A DNA stretch of 35,054 nt. Source: an uncultured Clostridia bacterium. GTDB taxonomy: Bacteria > Bacillota > Clostridia > Christensenellales > Aristaeellaceae. The stretch covers positions 1-35,054 of the forward strand of contig CAKUAV010000013.1 of assembly GCA_934636425.1 (NCBI GenBank), written 5' to 3'. This document shows, in pieces, positions 1 through 7,539 of this stretch (position 1 is its first letter; each line of letters opens with the position of its first letter). The notes beneath the pieces were generated by a model. It ran no database searches and was not told the origin of the DNA. It worked only from the letters and a program-made list of their open reading frames with translations. Both the position numbers and the translations under genes were made by a program.

Positions 1-929
1 CACGGCTCCGCGTTCAGCACGCAGATGTCGCGCGTGCGGTAGCGCAGCATCGGGAAGCCCTTTTTCGTCAGCGATGTAAACACCAGCTCGCCCTGCGTAC
101 CGTAAGGCAGCGGCTCGCACGTCTCGGGGTCGATGATCTCGGCAATGAAATGGTCCTCGTTGATGTGCATGCCCGCCTGACATTCGCACTCATAGGACAC
201 GCCCGGCCCCATGATTTCGGACAGGCCGTATATGTCATACGCCTTGATGCCCAGCTTTTCCTCAATCTGCGCGCGCATGCTGTCCGTCCAGGGCTCCGCG
301 CCGAACACGCCGCATTTGAGGCTCAGCTGATCCTTCACGCCCAGCTTTTCGATTTCCTCGCCCAGATACATGGCGTAGGAGGGCGTGCAGCACAAAACGG
401 TCGCCTTGAAGTCGATCATCGTCTGGATTTGCAGCGCCGTGTTGCCGGCCGAGATCGGCACCACCGTCGCGCCGACGCGCTCAGCGCCCGCGTGCGCGCC
501 GAAGCCGCCGGTAAACAGGCCGTAGCCGAACGCCACCTGCACGATGTCGTCCGCCCCGACACCTATGGCCGTGAGCATCCGCGCTACGCAGTCCGACCAC
601 ATATCCAGATCGTCCTTCGTATAGCCCACGACGATGCGCTTGCCGGTCGTGCCGGACGACGCGTGAACGCAGAGTATGTTGTGCATCGGCTCGGCGAAGA
701 GTCCGTAGGGATAGTAGTCGCGCAGATCCTTCTTGTAGGAAAACGGCAAACGCGGCAGATCTTCAATGCCGTGAATGTCCTCTGGGCTGATGTGCGCCTC
801 GTCCATGCGCTTCCTGAAGCACTCCACGTGCTCGTACATCCGCTTGACCTGCGCTGTCAGCCGCTCGCTCTGCAGTTTTTTCAGTTCGTCGCGCGGCATT
901 GTTTCTATGCTTTCCTGATAGTAGGCCAT
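1..929 (-). CDS. paaK: Phenylacetate-CoA ligase (PaaK-type), 3' end cut by window
   Basis: AMP-forming aryl-CoA ligase of the ANL superfamily, which activates phenylacetate-type acids with ATP and CoA in the cytosol. About 309 residues are visible; the C-terminus runs off the left edge. The start MAYYQESIETMPRDELKKLQ and the phosphate-binding loop SSGTTGK at residues 91-97 fit PaaK, as does the conserved FGYGLFTGGFG stretch near residue 125. The ATG at 927-929 is preceded by GAGGAG with 9-nt spacing. It is the last visible gene of the T-box operon, 96 bp after iorB. Lying next to IOR, it probably makes or accepts arylacetyl-CoA. Which aryl acid (phenyl, 4-hydroxyphenyl or indole) it prefers cannot be read from the sequence. 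Confidence 0.9.
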   Translation of the reverse strand, partial: MAYYQESIETMPRDELKKLQSERLTAQVKRMYEHVECFRKRMDEAHISPEDIHGIEDLPRLPFSYKKDLRDYYPYGLFAEPMHNILCVHASSGTTGKRIVVGYTKDDLDMWSDCVARMLTAIGVGADDIVQVAFGYGLFTGGFGAHAGAERVGATVVPISAGNTALQIQTMIDFKATVLCCTPSYAMYLGEEIEKLGVKDQLSLKCGVFGAEPWTDSMRAQIEEKLGIKAYDIYGLSEIMGPGVSYECECQAGMHINEDHFIAEIIDPETCEPLPYGTQGELVFTSLTKKGFPMLRYRTRDICVLNAEP

Positions 930-1025
930 AAGCTTCCGCTCCTCATGCGCCAGCGGCGCCAATGTCTGTGATCGCAAATAACGGCACAGTCAAAACGACC
1001 TGCCGTCATCCGCTTCATTCTTATT

Positions 1026-1598
1026 TTACAGTTGATTGTAGCCCATATCAAAGGCGCTGAGGTTAACGCTGAGCAATTTTTCAGGTACGGTCGCACGGAT
1101 CGCGTCGATCCACTTTTCATGCGCAATGTCCGTGCTCTTCGCCAGCAGGCCGATCAGCACAACGTTGACCGCCTTGGCGTTGCCTGCGATTTTCGCCAGC
1201 GCCAGCGCGTTGATCGCCTTCACGTCGGCCTGAGCGCTCATTTTGTCTATGATCGCCTGAGGGTATTCCGCCGCGCCGGTCACAACGGGCATGGGGTTGA
1301 TCTGCTGCGCGTTGACGAGAATCTTGCCGCCCGCGCGCAGATACGGCAGCGCTCGGTAGGCCTCGAGCAGCTCAAAGGCCAGTATGATGTCGGCCTCGCC
1401 CTTGCCGATGATGGGCGAATACACCTTTTCGCCGAATTTGACGTACGTCACGACGCTGCCGCCGCGCTGGCTCATGCCGTGAACCTCGCTCAGCTTCACG
1501 TCATAGCCCTCGCCAACCAGCACATTGCCCAATATCCGGCTGGCCAGCAGCGTGCCCTGACCGCCCACGCCCACAATCATGATGTTGGTCGTTTTCAT
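1026..1598 (-). CDS. iorB: Indolepyruvate:ferredoxin oxidoreductase, beta subunit
   Basis: Small subunit (190 aa, the usual family length) of the TPP- and ferredoxin-dependent enzyme that interconverts aryl pyruvates with arylacetyl-CoA plus CO2. The N-terminal MIVGVGGQGTLLASRILG is the signature of the gamma-type domain of 2-oxoacid:ferredoxin oxidoreductases, followed by SEVHGMSQRGGSV. Its ATG overlaps the end of iorA by 4 nt, so the two subunits are translationally coupled. It acts as a complex with IorA in the cytosol. The reaction is reversible in principle; the T-box context below argues for use in the carboxylating direction. Confidence 0.95.
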   Translation of the reverse strand: MKTTNIMIVGVGGQGTLLASRILGNVLVGEGYDVKLSEVHGMSQRGGSVVTYVKFGEKVYSPIIGKGEADIILAFELLEAYRALPYLRAGGKILVNAQQINPMPVVTGAAEYPQAIIDKMSAQADVKAINALALAKIAGNAKAVNVVLIGLLAKSTDIAHEKWIDAIRATVPEKLLSVNLSAFDMGYNQL

Positions 1599-3337
1599 GC
1601 CCGCTCCTCCTTCTCAATCGCGCCGAAGGGACATACGTTGACGCACAGCCCGCAGCCGTTGCACTGATTGGGATCGATCTGCACCGCGCCCTCAACCAGA
1701 GAAATGGCGGGGCAGCCCAGCTTCATGCACACATGGCAGTTTTTGCAGCGATCGGTGATCAGCGCGCGGCCGCTGTATTTGACCGTCTTGAGCAGCGCGC
1801 AGGGGCGCTGAGCGATGATGACGGAAACGTCGTCGCGCTCGACCTCTTCCCTGACGACCCTCTCGAACGCCTTCACGTCGAACGGATCGGCCACGACGAC
1901 GTGCTCCACGCCCACGGCATGGCAGAGCGCCTCAAGATCGACCTGCTTCGTCTTTTCGCCGCGAATGGTCTTGCCGGTGGTCGGGTTGTCCTGATGGCCG
2001 GTCATGCCGGTGATCGAGTTGTCGAGTATGATGACTGTGTTCGCGCCCTTGTTGTACACGATGTCGATCAGGCCGGTGATGCCGGAATGGATGAACGTCG
2101 AATCGCCGATGACCGACACCAGCTTTTTGTTGAACGCATCCCCGCGCGCCCTGGCCATGCCCAGCGCCGCGCTGACCGACGCGCCCATGCAGATTGTGCT
2201 GTCCACGCTCGCAAGCGGCGCGGCCGCGCCCAGCGTGTAGCAGCCGATGTCGCCCGATACGGTCAGACCCAGCTTCTTGAGCACATAGAACGTGCCGCGG
2301 TGCGGACAGCCCGGACACATGACCGGCGGACGCACGGGAATCTGCTCGCCGATTTCCGGATGCCAGACCGGCTTTTTGCCCAGCACCGCCTCGGCGATCA
2401 TTGCGGGGGGGTATTCGCCCAGCATTGTGAACGCGCTCTTGCCGGTCACCTCGACGCCCAGCGCGCGGCAATGCTCCTCGATGAAGGGATCCAGCTCCTC
2501 TATGACGAAGAGCCGGCTGCACATCGCCGCAAAGGCGCGTATCTTCTGCTCGGGCATCGGATACGCCATGCCCAGCTTGAGGTAGTTCACCTTATCGCCC
2601 AGCGCCTCGCGGGCGTACATATACGAAATGCCGGAGCAGATCACGCCGATCTTTGCGCCGTTGTCCTCGATGCGGTTGAGCGGCGCGGTCTCGGCGTATT
2701 CGATCAGCTTTTTCGCGCGCTCCTCAACGGCGACATGGCGCTTTATGGCGTTTGCGGGCATCATGACGTTCTTGGCGACGTTCTTTTCATAGGGCTTCAG
2801 TTCGACCGTATCCGGCTCATGCTCCTCGACAAGGCTCTGAGAATGCGACACGCGCGTTGACAGGCGCACGATGACCGGCGTGTCGAAGCGCTCGCTCATT
2901 TCGAACGCCATTTTCGTAAAATCGCGGCATTCGGCGGAATCGGACGGCTCCAGCATGGCGACCTTGGCGGCCTTTGCATAGTGGCGCGAATCCTGCTCGT
3001 TCTGGGATGAGTGCATTCCCGGATCGTCGGCGACGCACAGCACAAGCCCCGCGTTCGCGCCGATGTAGGAGGCGGTGAACAGCGGATCGGCCATGACGTT
3101 CAGGCCGACGTGCTTGCAGCAGGTCATGGCGCGGCCGCCCGCCATGGACGAGCCGATCGCCACCTCGCAGGCCACCTTCTCGTTGGGCGCCCACTCGACG
3201 TATACGTCCGGATATTTGACCATGCTTTCCGTAATTTCCGTGCTGGGCGTTCCCGGATAGGAGGAAACCACCCGCACGCCGGCCTCGTAAGCGCCGCGCG
3301 CCACGGCCGCATTGCCGATCAACAGTGTCTTTGCCAT
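1595..3337 (-). CDS. iorA: Indolepyruvate:ferredoxin oxidoreductase, alpha subunit
   Basis: Large catalytic subunit, 580 aa. The N-terminal pyrimidine-binding domain contains SSYPGTPSTEITE (about residues 25-37). The central TPP/Mg site reads GDSTF followed about 30 residues later by ILDNSITGMTG. The C-terminus carries two 4Fe-4S motifs, CKNCHVCMKLGCP and CNGCGLCVNVCP, as in the ferredoxin-like tail of IorA. GAGAGGA precedes the ATG at 3337, and the gap to the upstream ligase gene is only 15 bp. With IorB it interconverts 4-hydroxyphenylpyruvate, phenylpyruvate or indolepyruvate with the matching arylacetyl-CoA, exchanging electrons with ferredoxin. All key motifs are intact. Confidence 0.96.
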   Translation of the reverse strand: MAKTLLIGNAAVARGAYEAGVRVVSSYPGTPSTEITESMVKYPDVYVEWAPNEKVACEVAIGSSMAGGRAMTCCKHVGLNVMADPLFTASYIGANAGLVLCVADDPGMHSSQNEQDSRHYAKAAKVAMLEPSDSAECRDFTKMAFEMSERFDTPVIVRLSTRVSHSQSLVEEHEPDTVELKPYEKNVAKNVMMPANAIKRHVAVEERAKKLIEYAETAPLNRIEDNGAKIGVICSGISYMYAREALGDKVNYLKLGMAYPMPEQKIRAFAAMCSRLFVIEELDPFIEEHCRALGVEVTGKSAFTMLGEYPPAMIAEAVLGKKPVWHPEIGEQIPVRPPVMCPGCPHRGTFYVLKKLGLTVSGDIGCYTLGAAAPLASVDSTICMGASVSAALGMARARGDAFNKKLVSVIGDSTFIHSGITGLIDIVYNKGANTVIILDNSITGMTGHQDNPTTGKTIRGEKTKQVDLEALCHAVGVEHVVVADPFDVKAFERVVREEVERDDVSVIIAQRPCALLKTVKYSGRALITDRCKNCHVCMKLGCPAISLVEGAVQIDPNQCNGCGLCVNVCPFGAIEKEERA

Positions 3338-3352
3338 GATGTTTATCCTCTC

Positions 3353-4987
3353 TCACTTCTCAATTTGCTGCGCCACGAGGCTCTCGCCGCAATAGAGCGC
3401 GCGCAGCCTGGGCTTTTCGATCTTGCCGGTGGGATTGCGCGGCACGTCGGCAAAAATCACCTTCCGCGGCCGCTTGTAGCGCGGAAGCCCCGCGCAGAAA
3501 TCCATGATTTCCTCTTCGGTCAGCGCGCAGCCGTCCTTGACAGCGATGATGGCCGCGGCGATTTCGCCCAGCCGCGCGTCGGGAAGACCGATGACCGCCG
3601 CGTCTTTGACCGCCTCGTGCCGGCGCAGATAGTTTTCGATCTGCACGGGATAGAGATTCTCGCCGCCGGTGATGATGACGTCCTTCTTGCGATCGACCAG
3701 AAAGATGAAGCCGTCCTCATCCTCCATCGCCATATCGCCGGTCAGGAGCCAGTCGCCCCTGAGCACCTCGGCGGTCGCCTTTTCGTCCTTATAATAGCAT
3801 TTCATCACGCCGGGGCCCTTGACGCACAATTCGCCCACGTCTCCGCGCTCGACGGCATTGCCCTCGGGATCGACGATCCTGACCGTCCAGCCGAAGCCCG
3901 CCTTTCCGATCGCACCGACCTTGTCGATATTGTCGAGCCCCAGATGCACGCAGCCGGGGCCGATGGATTCGCTCAGGCCATAATTCGTGTCGTACTTGTG
4001 GTGCGGAAAGACCTGCATCCAGCGCCGGATCAGCGAGGGCGGCACGGGCTGCGCGCCGATGTGCATCAGCCGCCACTGATCGAGCCGGTAATCCGCCGTT
4101 TTTATGTCGCCGCGCTCAATCGCGTCCAGTATGTCCTGCGCCCACGGCACCAGCAGCCAGACGATTGTGCAGCCCTCGTCCGAGACGGCGCGCAGAATCC
4201 ATTCGGGCTTCGTGCCCTTGAGCAGCACCGCCCTGCCGCCCGAAATCAGACTGCCGAACCAGTGCATCTTCGCGCCGGTGTGGTAGAGCGGCGGGATGCA
4301 GAGGAACACGTCGTCCTTTGTCTGGCCGTGATGCGCCTGCTCGCAGCGCGCCGAATGAACCAGCGCGCGATGGGCGTGCAGTATCGCCTTGGGGAAGCCG
4401 GTCGTGCCGGAGGAATAGTAGATCGCCGCGTCGTCGTCGTCGGTGACGGCGATATTCGGCGCGTCGGTCGAGCACAGGCCGATCATGTAGTCGTAATTGT
4501 CTGCGAATGTCGGACAGTCCTCGCCCACATAGAACAGATGCTTTACCCGGGGAATGAGATCGCAGATATTCTCCATGCGGCCGGTAAACTCCGGCCCGAA
4601 GGCCAGCATTGTGCAGTCGGCCTTTTCAAGGCAGTATCTGATCTCCTCCGCCGTATAGCGGTAGTTGAGCGGCACGGCCACAGCGCCCGCCTTCAGGATG
4701 CCGAAGTAAATCGGCAGCCATTCGAGCGAATTCATCAGCAGAATCGCGATTTTATCGCCCTTTTTGCAGCCGCGCGTGAGCAGCAGATTGGCGAAGCGAT
4801 TGGCCTTTTTGTCAAACTCGCCCCATGTCATCTCGCGGCGGAACGGCTCGCCCGGCTCGGGCTGCATCAGCGAATACTCGCGCCATGTGATGCGGCTTTC
4901 GCTCTTAAACTGAGGATTGATCTCCACCAGAGCCGTATCGTCGGGAAAAAGAGACGCGTTGCGGACCAGGAACTCGGTAATCGGCAT
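3353..4987 (-). CDS. AMP-forming acyl-CoA synthetase (probable aryl-acid CoA ligase)
   Basis: First gene of the T-box operon, 544 aa. ANL-superfamily motifs are complete: YSSGTTGFPK at 191-200, YGLSES at 336-341, the LTGD/DRKKDVIITGGEN hinge region, and the C-terminal catalytic lysine in NPTGKIEK near residue 522. I chose the ATG at 4987 (MPITEF) over one 13 codons upstream because GGAGGG sits 8-9 nt before it; the longer form would start inside the leader hairpin. The family activates medium-chain, aryl or benzoate-like acids. With iorAB and paaK downstream, activation of an arylacetate is most likely. This is the second CoA ligase of the operon, so the two may differ in substrate. Exact specificity is unknown. 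Confidence 0.85.
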   Translation of the reverse strand: MPITEFLVRNASLFPDDTALVEINPQFKSESRITWREYSLMQPEPGEPFRREMTWGEFDKKANRFANLLLTRGCKKGDKIAILLMNSLEWLPIYFGILKAGAVAVPLNYRYTAEEIRYCLEKADCTMLAFGPEFTGRMENICDLIPRVKHLFYVGEDCPTFADNYDYMIGLCSTDAPNIAVTDDDDAAIYYSSGTTGFPKAILHAHRALVHSARCEQAHHGQTKDDVFLCIPPLYHTGAKMHWFGSLISGGRAVLLKGTKPEWILRAVSDEGCTIVWLLVPWAQDILDAIERGDIKTADYRLDQWRLMHIGAQPVPPSLIRRWMQVFPHHKYDTNYGLSESIGPGCVHLGLDNIDKVGAIGKAGFGWTVRIVDPEGNAVERGDVGELCVKGPGVMKCYYKDEKATAEVLRGDWLLTGDMAMEDEDGFIFLVDRKKDVIITGGENLYPVQIENYLRRHEAVKDAAVIGLPDARLGEIAAAIIAVKDGCALTEEEIMDFCAGLPRYKRPRKVIFADVPRNPTGKIEKPRLRALYCGESLVAQQIEK

Positions 4988-4995
4988 GGAATTTC

Positions 4996-5019
4996 CCTCC
5001 TGTATTTTTTTGCAGGAGG
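4996..5019 (-). promoter_or_regulatory. Hairpin sequestering the Shine-Dalgarno of the acyl-CoA ligase
   Basis: Reading the minus strand, CCTCCTG (5019-5013) is perfectly complementary to CAGGAGG (5002-4996), separated by an A-rich 10-nt loop. The right arm contains the GGAGG Shine-Dalgarno of the ATG at 4987. If it folds, translation initiation would be dampened after the T-box terminator has been read through. Confidence 0.5.
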
Positions 5020-5024
5020 CTAGC

Positions 5025-5056
5025 AAAACGCCCTCTGCAAAGCTGTGCAGAGGACG
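5025..5056 (-). terminator. T-box intrinsic terminator
   Basis: CCTCTGCA and TGCAGAGG form a perfect 8-bp stem around the loop CAGCTT. The stem extends by a G-U wobble and two more pairs, and is followed by TTTT. The left arm is also the partner of the T-box in the antiterminator. The U-run is short, so readthrough may be appreciable. Confidence 0.85.
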
Positions 5057-5309
5057 ATAAATAACTTACCGCGGTACCACCTCTATTGCCGGCAAAGCCG
5101 ACCGCTCAGACACGGCGCAATGCGCGTATGCCTTTCCGCTGTGACGGGCGAACCCGTTGCGTCCTACCGGCCGGGAAAATTCCCCTGCTTTCAGCGCACG
5201 ACTCGCGGGATGTATTCGCCCTCTGACGCTCCGCCGCCTCGCACCGCCCGGCAGCTCTCTTGTGAAGTCGATCAGCAGCTACTTCTTCCCGGTCAACATC
5301 TTTAAAGAC

Positions 5310-5338
5310 ATTATATACGTTTCAGAACCGCGCGTCAA
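5310..5338 (-). promoter_or_regulatory. Sigma-A promoter of the T-box operon
   Basis: TTGACG (5338-5333), 17-nt spacer, TATAAT (5315-5310). Transcription would start near 5303, just upstream of the T-box stem I. Confidence 0.88.
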
Positions 5339-5347
5339 GCTCTTTTT

Positions 5348-6226
5348 TTACTCCACCGCCAGATGCGGCCGCTCGCAGCCGGTTTCAAGCCGCGCCTGCT
5401 CGTAGTAGCGCCGCATATTGTCAAGCCCCAGCATATGCGCCGTCTTTATGTCCTCAAGGCCGTCGTATTCCATGGAATACCAGCCGTCGTAGCCCGCTTC
5501 GATCAATTGCGCCATGACGCGCCTGAACGGTATCACGCCATGGCCGATCACAGTGCCGCGCAGATAATCGCCGCCCCGCGCCTTAAACCAGCGATCGCCC
5601 GGATAGTCCATGCGGCCGTCCTTGAACAGATAGTCCTTGACGTGAACATGGCGAACAAACGGCGCGAACCGTCCGACAAAATCCTGCGCCCGCTCGCCGA
5701 CGAAGAGTATATTGCCCAGATCGGCCACGACGCCCGCCGGCCTGTCCAGCGCGTGCAGAAAATACTCAAAGCGCCGTATGCCGTTGACGCAATAGCCCTG
5801 ATCCTCGTAGACGCACTGAACGCCCACCGACTGCGCGTAGTCAAACACAACGCGCGCGTTTTCGGCGGCCTCGTCGATCGCCGCCTCGATATCGCGCGGC
5901 ACGCCCGCCGGCTCCAGCTTGGGGATCAGCGTGTGATGAAGATACGCGACGCCCATCTCCGCGCACACATCCGCATAGCCGCACAGCCGCTCAATCTCGC
6001 TCGGGGCCTTCTCGCCCGTCATATGCGCCGCGGTGGAAAAACAGGGCATATGCAGCCCCTTCTCCCGCGCATAATCGGCAACGCGCCGCGCCGCCGCGCG
6101 ATCCGGCGTTTTCAGCTCGGCCATGGGATAGGGCTCTATGCCCGCCACCCCCAGAGAGGCGACATAGTCGACCGCCTGCGTCCAGCTTGCAAAGCCCGCC
6201 CCGAAGCCAAAGATCGATGTTTTCAT
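5348..6226 (-). CDS. Sugar phosphate isomerase/epimerase (TIM barrel)
   Basis: 292-aa protein of the xylose isomerase-like/AP-endonuclease-2 TIM-barrel family. Typical elements are the opening strand MKTSIFGFGAGF, GVAGIEPYP, CVYEDQGYC, the metal-site-like VVADLGNILFVGE, HVHVKDYLFKDGR and the final YDGWYSMEYDGLED. I chose the ATG at 6226 because it has GGAAGGGG upstream and begins directly at the first barrel strand; an ATG 11 codons earlier lacks a good site. These proteins isomerise or epimerise sugars and polyols or act in inositol/keto-sugar breakdown; the substrate is not readable here. It lies divergent from the next gene and ends just upstream of the T-box promoter, with no clear terminator seen between them. 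Confidence 0.82.
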   Translation of the reverse strand: MKTSIFGFGAGFASWTQAVDYVASLGVAGIEPYPMAELKTPDRAAARRVADYAREKGLHMPCFSTAAHMTGEKAPSEIERLCGYADVCAEMGVAYLHHTLIPKLEPAGVPRDIEAAIDEAAENARVVFDYAQSVGVQCVYEDQGYCVNGIRRFEYFLHALDRPAGVVADLGNILFVGERAQDFVGRFAPFVRHVHVKDYLFKDGRMDYPGDRWFKARGGDYLRGTVIGHGVIPFRRVMAQLIEAGYDGWYSMEYDGLEDIKTAHMLGLDNMRRYYEQARLETGCERPHLAVE

Positions 6227-6291
6227 TTCAAAAATACCCCTTCCGTCATGTGTTTTCAACTGTTTCTTTTCCCAAGCGCCCCGGTCGGCGG

Positions 6292-6320
6292 TTGATTTTG
6301 CCGCCGAATGACGCTATAAT
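6292..6320 (+). promoter_or_regulatory. Promoter of the GpsA-like gene
   Basis: TTGATT (6292-6297), 17-nt spacer, TATAAT (6315-6320), followed by a short leader to the GTG at 6358. Confidence 0.82.
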
Positions 6321-6357
6321 AGCGCTGTACCATCTGAAATTGAAAGGACGATAGACT

Positions 6358-7407
6358 GTGAGCATTATTACAATCATCGGCGCGGGCATGATGGGCACCG
6401 CCATCGGCTATCCCGCCGCCGGAAACGGCCACGAGATCCGCCTGGTGGGCACCCCGCTGGACGACACCATCATCGACCACGCCATTGCCACCGGCACGCA
6501 CCTGACCATGAAGCGCGCCATTCCCGCCGGCTTCAAATTCTATCACTTTGCCCAGCTGGACGAGGCCATGAAGGGCGCCGATCTGGTGATCAGCGGCGTG
6601 TCGAGCTTCGGCGTGGACTGGTTTTCGGACAACATACTGCCCATCATCCCCGAGGATATGCCGATACTGGGCATCACCAAGGGCATGGTCGATCTGCCCG
6701 ACGGCTCGCTCATATCCTATCCCGAGTACTACCGCATGAAGCATCCCGGCCGCAGCATGCGCTTAAACGCCGTCGGCGGCCCCTGCACCAGCTATGAGCT
6801 GGCCGATCACGATCCCACCGAGGTCTGCTTCTGCGGCGACGAGCCCGAGCTGCTCAAATGGATCAAGAGCCTGTTCGAGTGCGACTACTACCACATCAGC
6901 CTGTCCACCGACATACGCGGCGTGGAATGCGCCGTCGCCATGAAGAACGCCTACGCGCTGGGCGTTTCGCTGGCCATCGGCCTGTCCGAGCGCGTCGAGG
7001 GCGTGGGCGGCAAGGAGCACTACAACTCTCAGGCCGCGCTGTTCGGCCAGAGCATACGCGAAATGCGCCGCCTGATCCGCCTCTCCGGCAGCGACGACGA
7101 CAACATCATACTGGGCGCGGGCGATCTGTACGTCACTGTATTCGGCGGCCGCACCCGCAAGATCGGCACGCTGCTGGGCCGCGGCCTGACATTCGAGCAG
7201 GCCATGGACGAGCTCAAGGGCGTGACGCTCGAGTCCATCGTCATCGCCACCCGCACCGCGCGCGCCGTGCGCCGCCTGATCGAGCTGGGCAGGGCGAGCG
7301 AAGCGCAGTTCCCGCTGCTGATGCACATCGACGAGCTGATCAATCAGGGCAAGCCGGTCAACATCCCATGGAGCAAATTCGAGACCGAATTCGGTCAGAC
7401 CGTATGA
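6358..7407 (+). CDS. Glycerol-3-phosphate dehydrogenase-like NAD(P)-dependent oxidoreductase
   Basis: 349-aa Rossmann-fold protein. The N-terminal IIGAGMMGTAIGYPAAGNGH binds the dinucleotide. The C-terminal half carries AMKNAYALGVSLAIGL, which places the family's catalytic lysine, and GAGDLYVTVFGGRTRKIG, matching the GxGDL and substrate-phosphate arginine segment of GpsA. Start is GTG with AAAGGA upstream. It differs from housekeeping GpsA in its N-terminal sequence (GYPAAGNGHEIRLVGTPLD instead of the usual ALAxNGHxVxLWxR pattern), so it may act on another phospho-polyol or 3-keto/hydroxy substrate. It is a single-gene unit with its own promoter and terminator. Family assignment is firm; substrate is open. 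Confidence 0.8.
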   Translation: MSIITIIGAGMMGTAIGYPAAGNGHEIRLVGTPLDDTIIDHAIATGTHLTMKRAIPAGFKFYHFAQLDEAMKGADLVISGVSSFGVDWFSDNILPIIPEDMPILGITKGMVDLPDGSLISYPEYYRMKHPGRSMRLNAVGGPCTSYELADHDPTEVCFCGDEPELLKWIKSLFECDYYHISLSTDIRGVECAVAMKNAYALGVSLAIGLSERVEGVGGKEHYNSQAALFGQSIREMRRLIRLSGSDDDNIILGAGDLYVTVFGGRTRKIGTLLGRGLTFEQAMDELKGVTLESIVIATRTARAVRRLIELGRASEAQFPLLMHIDELINQGKPVNIPWSKFETEFGQTV

Positions 7408-7415
7408 CCCGCATA

Positions 7416-7450
7416 CCGCCGCGCCGTTCGCTGGCTGCGGCGGCTTTTTT
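7416..7450 (+). terminator. Intrinsic terminator after the GpsA-like gene
   Basis: CCGCCGC pairs with GCGGCGG, with an inner GCC/GGC extension, followed by CTTTTTT. Confidence 0.88.
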
Positions 7451-7539
7451 ATGTCCTGCGCCGTCCTCCCGCCCGCAAAACGCGCCTTTGAACTGTTCGG
7501 AAAGCTCAAAAACCGCCTGCGGCCTGTGAAAGGGCGTTT

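Larger units (their letters stand above)
4988..5303 (-). promoter_or_regulatory. T-box leader, specifier UAC (tyrosine)
   Basis: A T-box riboswitch between the promoter and the acyl-CoA ligase. The T-box sequence AGAGGTGGTACCGCGG lies at 5084-5069; its UGGU (5079-5076) matches a tRNA ending ACCA, fitting the A discriminator of bacterial tRNA-Tyr. Stem I is recognisable: CGGGA (5291-5287) pairs with TCCCG (5210-5206), enclosing an internal loop of AGAAGTA opposite GAATACA. The GAA-UAC-A arrangement is the usual specifier context, making UAC (5214-5212) the specifier codon. AGAGAG and GGTGCGAG upper-stem motifs are present. CCTCTGC (5053-5047) can pair with T-box AGAGG (antiterminator) or with TGCAGAGG (terminator), the expected mutually exclusive fold. 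Confidence 0.93.

Noticed and set aside
3011..5023. A 670-codon open frame on the plus strand opposite iorA and the acyl-CoA ligase
   Set aside because: GC-rich antisense shadow: rich in Arg, His, Ala and Asp, no family motifs, and both minus-strand genes are fully supported.
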